The translations under genes and the position numbers were made by a program. The notes beneath the pieces were generated by a model that saw only the letters and a list, made by a program, of their open reading frames with translations, ran no database searches and was not told where the DNA came from. From NCBI GenBank assembly GCA_964420325.1, contig CAYQSU010000073.1, positions 1-14,428 on the forward strand: a stretch of 14,428 nt of DNA, read 5' to 3'. Position 1 is the stretch's first letter. Every line of letters begins with the position of its first letter. Of the stretch, positions 7,270 through 14,428 are shown one piece after another. The DNA is from CAYQSU01 sp964420325 (GTDB taxonomy: Bacteria > Pseudomonadota > Alphaproteobacteria > Rhodospirillales > Defluviicoccaceae).

Positions 7270-7581
7270 ATGATTCCGGGAGAGCTGTTCGTTGCCGACG
7301 GCGAGATCGTCCTCAACCGGGGGCGCGAAACGCTGACGTTGCGTGTCGAGAACACCGGTGACCGGCCGGTCCAGGTGGGCTCCCATTACCACTTCCACGA
7401 GACCAATTCGGCGCTCCGCTTCGATCGGGAACGGACACGCGGCTTCCGCCTCGACATTCCCGCCGGGACCGCGGTGCGCTTCGAGCCGGGGCAGGCCCGC
7501 GACGTCACGCTCGTTGCCTATGCCGGTGCCCGCACCGTCTTCGGCTTCAACGCGAAGGTTCAGGGCAGGCTGGAGGGCTAG
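7270..7581 (+). CDS. ureB: Urease beta subunit UreB
   Basis: This 103-residue chain packs with UreA and UreC in the urease trimer. It starts MIPGELF and shows the family segments VENTGDRPVQVGSHYHFHE (27-45) and RLDIPAGTAVRFEPGQ. Length is typical. A GAAGAGGG ribosome site precedes the ATG. The ureC start follows three bases after the stop. Confidence 0.97.
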   Translation: MIPGELFVADGEIVLNRGRETLTLRVENTGDRPVQVGSHYHFHETNSALRFDRERTRGFRLDIPAGTAVRFEPGQARDVTLVAYAGARTVFGFNAKVQGRLEG

Positions 7582-7584
7582 GCG

Positions 7585-9294
<1,710 letters not shown>

Positions 9295-9296
9295 GC

Positions 9297-9779
9297 ATGC
9301 GGAGAGCGGTTGCCGTGCTGCCCCGGGCAAGCTGGGCCGGAAGCGAGGAGGTCGGCACCGTCACCCTGCCGTTTGCCGAGCGCCAGCGGCGGCGGGTGCG
9401 CATGGTCGACGATGCCGGCGCGCCCTTCCTCCTCGATCTCGAGCGCAGCACGACGCTTGCCGACGGCGACGGCCTTGGTCTCGACGGGGGCGGGGTGCTC
9501 CGCGTGCGGGCCGCCCTCGAGCCGGTGATCGACGCGCGCTCGCGCTCAGAGGCCGACCTCGCGCGCCTCGCCTGGCATCTCGGCAACCGCCACGCGCCGA
9601 TCCAGGTCCTGGACGACGGCACGCTCAGGCTCGCCGACGATCCCGTTCTGGCCGGCCTGCTCGCGCACCTCGGCGCCGAGATGGTGCGCCACCTCGCACC
9701 CTTCAGCCCGGAGCGCGGCGCCTACGCCTCGGCGGGCCCTTCACATGGCAGGCAGGCCGACGATGGCGACACTCCCTGA
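9297..9779 (+). CDS. ureE: Urease nickel metallochaperone UreE
   Basis: This 160-residue protein delivers nickel to the UreDFG complex. The conserved RSRSEADLARLAWHLGNRHAPIQV (81-104) and the following DDPVLAGLLAHLGAEMVRHLAPFSPERGAY are recognisable. The C-terminal tail (about 144-160) contains only one His, so the His-rich nickel-storing tail of some UreE proteins is absent. ATG at 9297 is two bases after the ureC stop. The end overlaps the ureF start. Confidence 0.92.
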   Translation: MRRAVAVLPRASWAGSEEVGTVTLPFAERQRRRVRMVDDAGAPFLLDLERSTTLADGDGLGLDGGGVLRVRAALEPVIDARSRSEADLARLAWHLGNRHAPIQVLDDGTLRLADDPVLAGLLAHLGAEMVRHLAPFSPERGAYASAGPSHGRQADDGDTP

Positions 9780-10457
9780 TCGCCCGCTGTACCGGCTTCT
9801 CACCTGGCTGTCGCCGGCCTTTCCGGTCGGCGGCTACAGCTACTCGCACGGCCTCGAATACGCCGTCGAGGCGGGGCTGGTCAGCGACGCCGAGACGCTC
9901 GCCGCCTGGGTCGGGGCGATCGTCCGCCGCGGCGGGCTGTGGGTCGATGCCGTCCTGTTCCGCGCGGTCTGGCAGGCGGTCGTCGACGGCGACGAGGACG
10001 CCTTCGCCTGGGCGGCCGAACGGTCGGAGGCGATGCGCGGGACGGCGGAGCTGGCGCTCGAAAGCCGTGCCCAGGGCCGGGCGTTCCTCGCCGCCATCGT
10101 CGCCGCCTGGCCCGAGCACGGGCTCGATCGCTGGGCCAGGCGGCTCGACAGGGAGTGCCGGCCGGCGACCTATCCGGTCGCGGTGGCACTGGCGTGCGCC
10201 GTCACCGGCATCCCGCTTCCGAGCGCGCTCCTCGCCTTCGTCCAGGCGAGCGCCGGCAACCTGGTCTCGGCCGGGGTGCGGCTGATCCCGCTCGGCCAGA
10301 CCGACGGGCAGCGGGTGATCGCCGCCCTCGAGGCGCCGGTGCTGGCTACCGTCCGGGCGGCGACGACCGCCGAGGCGCGGGAGGTCGGTTCGGCGGCGGT
10401 CGCCGTCGACTGGGCCTCGATGCACCACGAGACCCAGTACGCGAGGCTGTTCCGGTC

Positions 10458-10461
<4 letters not shown>
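9745..10461 (+). CDS. ureF: Urease accessory protein UreF
   Basis: This 238-residue helical protein joins UreD and UreG in the urease activation complex. The family opening YRLLTWLSPAFPVGGYSYSHGLEYAVE is at 16-42. Two starts are possible: 9745 (used here) and 9763, which would remove six residues, begin MATLPDRP, and has GGCAGG six bases ahead; I consider 9763 about equally likely. The gene overlaps ureE by 35 or 17 bp, and its stop overlaps the ureG start (ATGA), so ureE, ureF and ureG are probably translationally coupled. Confidence 0.92.
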
Positions 10462-11126
<665 letters not shown>

Positions 11127-11135
11127 AGCGTCGCG

Positions 11136-11157
11136 CTCGTGCGGTCAGACCGGCGAG
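11136..11157. terminator. Possible bidirectional terminator hairpin
   Basis: CTCG (11136-11139) and CGAG (11154-11157) enclose CGGT-CAG-ACCG (11142-11152), giving a nine-pair stem with a small bulge in the 103-bp space between the convergent ureG and bactofilin genes. No T-run follows on either strand, so the call rests on position and stem alone. Confidence 0.3.
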
Positions 11158-11229
11158 TGCGCCCGGCGACAAGGGTGGGGCCAGAAGCGGCAGCACATCC
11201 GTTCCTGGCCCACGAGTCGCACGATGAAC

Positions 11230-11838
11230 CTAAGCGGAGGCGACCGCCACGTGGGGCTGCTCCTTGCGCTCGCTCCGGTCGGCCCGCTCCGCGTGCGGGT
11301 CGATGACCTCCACCTGGCCGGCGATCTGGCCGCCCGATTCGATGACGATGCTGCCGTAGCGGCTGTGGCCGGCGACCCGGCCGTCGGAGCGCACGGTCAG
11401 GCTGCGGCGCGCCGTGAGCTCGCCTTCGAAGCGGCCGGAGATGTCGGCCTCGTCGACCTCGACGCTGCCGAGAAACACCCCGCCCGGCGCGACGCGGATC
11501 TGGCGGGTCTTGGTCGACAGCTCGGCCTGCCCCTCGATGACCAGCACCTCGCACGAGGTCACCTCGCCCTTGAGGCAGATGCCGCGGCCGACCACCAGCT
11601 TCCTCTCCTCGCCGGGCGTCGACGGCGTGGGCGCCGCTTCGGCCGGCGTGCTGCGCGGCGTCGGGGCCGACCAGCGGCCGGACGTCGCCACGGTGTCCTT
11701 GCCGCGTTGCCCCAATCCGGCCGCGCCGGGGTTGACATCCCGCCTGAGCTCGGGCTCACGCGTCTGCACCTCGGCGGGCGCCTTCACCGCCTCGCCGCCG
11801 CCGATCTTCTGAGGACCCTCGACCTTCTTGCCGAACAT
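11230..11838 (-). CDS. Bactofilin family cytoskeletal protein
   Basis: This 202-residue protein is a bactofilin, which polymerises into a beta-helix filament used in cell shape or envelope organisation. Residues 1-78 are a Pro/Ala/Thr-rich linker starting MFGKK. Residues about 79-180 are the bactofilin domain, with repeating short beta turns (VVGRGICLKGEV, VLVIEGQAEL, IRVAPGGVFLGSVEVDEADISGRFEGELTARRSLTVRSDGRVAGHSRYGSIVIESGGQIAGQVEV). The tail is charged. The start is supported by AAGGAG about nine bases upstream; the frame is open farther upstream but without sensible content. It has no obvious tie to urea use. Confidence 0.9.
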   Translation of the reverse strand: MFGKKVEGPQKIGGGEAVKAPAEVQTREPELRRDVNPGAAGLGQRGKDTVATSGRWSAPTPRSTPAEAAPTPSTPGEERKLVVGRGICLKGEVTSCEVLVIEGQAELSTKTRQIRVAPGGVFLGSVEVDEADISGRFEGELTARRSLTVRSDGRVAGHSRYGSIVIESGGQIAGQVEVIDPHAERADRSERKEQPHVAVASA

Positions 11839-11962
11839 CGCCTTGCTCCTTCTCCCAGATGTCCCCGCCACCCTGCCGGGCGGGCCGAGGGACGCCGATT
11901 GAACCGATCCCACCCAGACCGCCGTTGCCGGCGGCCCGATGCGCGGGCGAGACCGTGGGAGG

Positions 11963-11991
11963 CAATTCTGACAATTCCATGGTCGCGTCAA
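11963..11991 (-). promoter_or_regulatory. Weak promoter candidate for the bactofilin gene
   Basis: On the minus strand TTGACG (11991-11986) is followed after 17 bases by GAATTG (11968-11963). The -35 box is good, but the -10 box is poor. It is the best such pair I found in the gap, about 125 bp before the start codon. Confidence 0.3.
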
Positions 11992-12156
11992 CCGAAGGCT
12001 ATCCACAGCCGTGGGCGCGACGCCGCCGCCGTCGGGCGGGCCCGTGCGCGCCGACGCAAAGGCAACGATTCCCGGACGTTGGACGATGACGGCGACGGCG
12101 CGGCGAGACGGGCTCGAGACGGCGCCGGTAGCGGCGGCGGAGCGGCTTCGGGTGAT

Positions 12157-12170
12157 GCCCGGCGCCGGGC
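12157..12170 (-). terminator. Palindrome downstream of ftsH, possible terminator
   Basis: GCCCGGCGCCGGGC is a perfect 14-bp palindrome 35 bp beyond the ftsH stop codon on the minus strand. It could fold as a GC hairpin ending ftsH transcripts, but there is no T-run. Confidence 0.3.
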
Positions 12171-12205
12171 GCGAGAAAGCGGCGGGTGATTCGCCCGGCG
12201 GCGCG

Positions 12206-14092
12206 CTAACCGGCGGCCTTCTTCGCCGGCGCCTCGGACGGCGCGCCGAGGCAGGCGTCGATCGCCGCGCGCCCCAGGCTCTCGTGGGCCTCGAGCTCGG
12301 CGACCAGCGCCTCGAACGCCCCGCGATGGCTCGCAATGACCTCCTCGGCCCGCGCCTCGGCCTCGGAGAGCAGCCGGCGGACGCCCGCGTCGACGGCGCG
12401 CGCGACGGTCTCGCTCATCGTCCGCGGCTGGGCAATCTCGCGGCCGAGGAACGGGTGCTCCTCGCTCTCGCGCACGTCCATCGGCCCCACCTCCTCCGAC
12501 ATCCCCCAGCGGCCGACCATGGCGCGCGCCAGCCGTGTCGCCTGGCGGATGTCGTCGTCGGCGCCGGAGCTGACCGAGCCGAGCACCAGCTTCTCGGCCG
12601 CACGGCCGCCCATGATCACCGCCAGCCGGTCGCGGAGATAGTCCTCGGCGAGCGTGTAGCGTTCCTCCTCGGGGAGCTGCTGGGTGCCGCCGAGCGCCCG
12701 CCCGCGCGGAACGATGCTGACCTTGAACAGGGGATCGGCATGGGGCAGCACGTGGGCGACGGTGGTATGGCCGGCCTCGTGGACGGCGAGACGGTGGCGT
12801 TCCTCGGGTGTGATGGTGATGGTGCGGACCGCGCCCATGCTGACGCGGTCGCGCATCTCGTGGAAGTGGTTGGCGTGGACGCGCCCCGCCCGCTCGCGCG
12901 CCCCCATCATCGCCGCCTCGTTGACCAGGTTCTTGAGATCGGCTCCGGAGAAGCCGGGGGTGCCGCGGGCGATCTCGTCGAGGTCGACGTCGCCGGCGAG
13001 CGGGACGTCGCGGGTATGCACCTTGAGGATCTCGAGCCGGGCCTTGCGGTCCGGAAGGTCGAGGGTGATGTGGCGGTCGAAGCGGCCGGGGCGCAGCAAG
13101 GCCGGATCGAGGACGTCGGGGCGGTTGGTCGCGGCGAGCACGACCACCGGGTCGTGTCCCGAAAACCCGTCCATCTCGGCGAGGATCTGATTGAGCGTCT
13201 GCTCGCGCTCGTCGTGGCCGCCGCCGAGCCCGGTGCCGCGCACCCGGCCGACGCTGTCGAGCTCGTCGATGAAGATGATGCTGGGCGCGTTCTTCTTGGC
13301 GTCCTCGAACAGGCTGCGCACCCGGGCGGCGCCGACGCCGACGAACAGCTCGACGAACTCGGAGGCCGAGATCGAGTAGAACGGCACCCGCGCCTCGCCG
13401 GCCAGCGCGCGGGCGAGCAGGGTCTTGCCGGTGCCGGGTGGCCCCATCAGCAGGATGCCGTGCGGCACCTCGGCGCCGAGCCGCTTGTAGATGTCCGAGT
13501 CGCGGAGGAAGTCGATCAGCTCCGCCACCTCGCGCTTGGCGTTGTCCTGGCCGGCGACGTCGGCGAAGCGAACGTCGGGGATCCTCTCGACCCGCTTCGC
13601 CGCGCCGCGCTGCAGGAACTTGCCGAGGAGACCACCGCCGCCGATGCCGCCCGGCACGTTTCCCGCCATCCGCCGCAGCATCCAGAACCAGAAGCCGAAG
13701 ACGAGGAGCCAGGGCAGCACGTAGAGCAGTGCGCTCCACAGGCCCTCGGCGGTCTCGCGAACGCTGACGCCGACCTTGGCCTCCTCGAGCGCGGGCAAGA
13801 GCGCGGGGTCGCCGATCTCCGGCACCCGCGTGCGGAAGTGGAGCACCGGCTGCTGGCCCTCGCGGAGCACGCGGGGCGCGACGAGCGTGCCCTCGACGCC
13901 GTGGCCCTTGAGGACGACGGCGGCGACCGCGCGGGACTGGACCAGCGCCTTGAACTCGCTGTAGGCGATCTCGGGAGCGCCGGCCGGGCCCCGCTCGTTG
14001 CCCGCCAGTGCGACCAGGAGATAGATCAGCGCGACGAAACCGAGCAGCGCCAGCCAGGGGGAAAACCGGTTCACCACATCTCCAAGGACCAT
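12206..14092 (-). CDS. ftsH: FtsH-type AAA+ zinc metalloprotease
   Basis: This 628-residue membrane protease unfolds and degrades membrane and regulatory proteins using ATP. Domains in order: TM helix about 12-30, periplasmic FtsH extracellular domain about 40-118, TM helix about 119-139, AAA+ module with Walker A GPPGTGKT (217-224), pore loop FVG (250-252), Walker B IIFIDELD (272-279) and the second region of homology with RPGRFDR (334-340). The peptidase zinc site is HEAGH (438-442) with likely third ligand Asp514 in SSGADDDI. HEAGH is followed by TTVAH rather than the commoner A-I/L-V. The start MVLGDVVNRFSPW at 14092 is preferred: the upstream open frame to 14197 runs into the repeat array. 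The sequence suggests a second FtsH paralogue rather than the housekeeping copy, but this is inference. Confidence 0.93.
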   Translation of the reverse strand: MVLGDVVNRFSPWLALLGFVALIYLLVALAGNERGPAGAPEIAYSEFKALVQSRAVAAVVLKGHGVEGTLVAPRVLREGQQPVLHFRTRVPEIGDPALLPALEEAKVGVSVRETAEGLWSALLYVLPWLLVFGFWFWMLRRMAGNVPGGIGGGGLLGKFLQRGAAKRVERIPDVRFADVAGQDNAKREVAELIDFLRDSDIYKRLGAEVPHGILLMGPPGTGKTLLARALAGEARVPFYSISASEFVELFVGVGAARVRSLFEDAKKNAPSIIFIDELDSVGRVRGTGLGGGHDEREQTLNQILAEMDGFSGHDPVVVLAATNRPDVLDPALLRPGRFDRHITLDLPDRKARLEILKVHTRDVPLAGDVDLDEIARGTPGFSGADLKNLVNEAAMMGARERAGRVHANHFHEMRDRVSMGAVRTITITPEERHRLAVHEAGHTTVAHVLPHADPLFKVSIVPRGRALGGTQQLPEEERYTLAEDYLRDRLAVIMGGRAAEKLVLGSVSSGADDDIRQATRLARAMVGRWGMSEEVGPMDVRESEEHPFLGREIAQPRTMSETVARAVDAGVRRLLSEAEARAEEVIASHRGAFEALVAELEAHESLGRAAIDACLGAPSEAPAKKAAG

Positions 14093-14104
14093 CGCCCGTC
14101 GGCG

Positions 14105-14133
14105 ATGATCGCGCCGCGCCCGCCCGCTGTCAA
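14105..14133 (-). promoter_or_regulatory. Candidate ftsH promoter next to the repeat array
   Basis: On the minus strand a consensus TTGACA (14133-14128) is followed after 17 bases by GATCAT (14110-14105), which matches four of six -10 positions. The start point would be near 14098, leaving only a few bases before the ATG, so the transcript would be almost leaderless. The phased array ends 27 bp upstream of the -35 box, where curved DNA can aid polymerase binding. Confidence 0.4.
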
Positions 14134-14160
14134 AGCCGGGGACGGCGGCGCCGGCAAACT

Positions 14161-14250
14161 GCGACAAAATGCGACAAATTGCGACATTTTGCGACAAAAT
14201 GCGACATTTTGCGACATTTTGCGACGAAATGCGACGTTTTGCGACGCCCG
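14161..14250 (-). repeat. 10-bp phased GTCGC array, nine units
   Basis: On the plus strand GCGAC begins at 14161 and recurs every 10 bp through 14241, giving nine units. Read on the minus strand the intervening pentamers are AAAAC, ATTTC, AAAAT, AAAAT, ATTTT, AAAAT, AATTT, ATTTT and AGTTT. The GTCGC part is invariant, while the middle triplet switches between AAA, TTT and ATT. The array sits just upstream of a candidate ftsH promoter. Confidence 0.93.
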
Positions 14251-14337
14251 ATTCGAGTCTAATACGTTGATTTTAAACGAAACTATGACAATCGGGCGCG
14301 AGTCCGTGGACATTCGTGGACATTTTTCCTAGGGAAT

Positions 14338-14354
14338 CCCGAGCCAGGCTCGGG
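14338..14354 (-). other. Conserved hairpin with compensatory changes, right copy
   Basis: This is the counterpart of the hairpin at 34-50. The stem is seven perfect Watson-Crick pairs (14338-14344 with 14348-14354) and the loop is three bases. No T-run follows on either strand, so it does not look like an ordinary intrinsic terminator. Confidence 0.7.
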
Positions 14355-14387
14355 GCCGGGAAAGGCTCCGGGCGCCGCTGCGCGGAG

Positions 14388-14428
14388 GCTCCGGGATGGA
14401 TCCCAGTGAGCAACAGTGAGCCTCGGAC
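14388..14428. other. Right-edge sequence with a short tandem repeat
   Basis: These 41 bases lie outside the alignable element. CAGTGAGC occurs twice ten bases apart (about 14404-14421), again a 10-bp spacing. Whether this is unique sequence or more of the element cannot be judged because the left copy is cut by the window edge. Confidence 0.4.

Larger units (their letters stand above)
11839..12205. other. 367-bp gap between bactofilin and ftsH
   Basis: No gene was recognised here. On the minus strand it holds the bactofilin leader, with a hairpin (11864-11869 pairing 11879-11884), a weak promoter candidate (11963-11991), one DnaA-box-like 9-mer CTATCCACA (11999-12007) and a 14-bp palindrome (12157-12170) downstream of ftsH. 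Open frames across the gap look like GC-driven shadows. Confidence 0.6.
14151..14387 (-). repeat. Long inverted-repeat element, right copy
   Basis: This is the second copy of the element at 1-247, on the opposite strand; left position p corresponds to 14388 minus p through the first 148 bases. It has nine GTCGC units instead of ten. The array end lies 59 bp upstream of the ftsH start codon, and the hairpin end faces the window edge. As in the left copy, the array is the part nearest the downstream gene. The 41 bases beyond it (14388-14428) have no counterpart visible in this window. Confidence 0.9.

Noticed and set aside
11999..12007. DnaA-box-like 9-mer as part of a replication origin.
   Set aside because: It is a single box without an AT-rich unwinding region or origin genes nearby.
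11224..12189. Plus-strand 321-residue frame opposite the bactofilin gene.
   Set aside because: It is a mirror frame of the bactofilin coding strand and has no domain or ribosome site.
11839..12336. Upstream extension of the bactofilin reading frame.
   Set aside because: The start at 11838 has a strong ribosome site and the family N-terminus; the extension overlaps the end of ftsH and is low complexity.

Overview
The window is GC-rich chromosomal DNA, most likely from an alphaproteobacterium. This is inferred from the overall GC-rich base composition, the urt-ure gene order, a bactofilin and a second-type FtsH; I cannot name the genus. It holds one long plus-strand operon for urea uptake and hydrolysis (about 493-11126), followed by two minus-strand genes: a bactofilin (11230-11838) and an FtsH-type AAA+ zinc protease (12206-14092). 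No transposase, integrase, tRNA, rRNA or CRISPR array was found.

The operon order is urtA-urtB-urtC-urtD-urtE-ureD-ureA-ureB-ureC-ureE-ureF-ureG. UrtABCDE import urea by ABC transport, UreABC form the nickel urease, and UreDEFG load the nickel. Gene junctions are very tight, several with overlapping stop and start codons. The exception is an 88-bp gap after urtA that carries a perfect 12-bp stem-loop, suited to raising binding-protein expression above the rest of the operon. Upstream of urtA a sigma-54-type promoter (435-451) and two NtrC-like dyads (269-285 and 312-326) point to nitrogen control.

The most unusual structure is a roughly 240-bp non-coding element present once at each end in inverted orientation: 1-247 on plus and 14151-14387 on minus. 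The first 148 bp of the two copies align without gaps at 136 of 148 positions. Each copy contains, in order, a GC hairpin, a second hairpin whose stem is kept by compensatory changes, two TGTCCAC repeats, a 54-bp dyad core, and an array of GTCGC units spaced exactly 10 bp apart with A/T tracts between them. Such helically phased A/T tracts should make the DNA intrinsically curved. In both copies the array points toward the start of a gene (urtA on one side, ftsH on the other), so the element may be a dispersed upstream regulatory or mobile module rather than the ends of a transposon.

Stretches without genes are 1-492 (element copy plus the urtA control region), 11839-12205 (bactofilin leader and ftsH downstream region) and 14093-14428 (ftsH promoter plus the second element copy).
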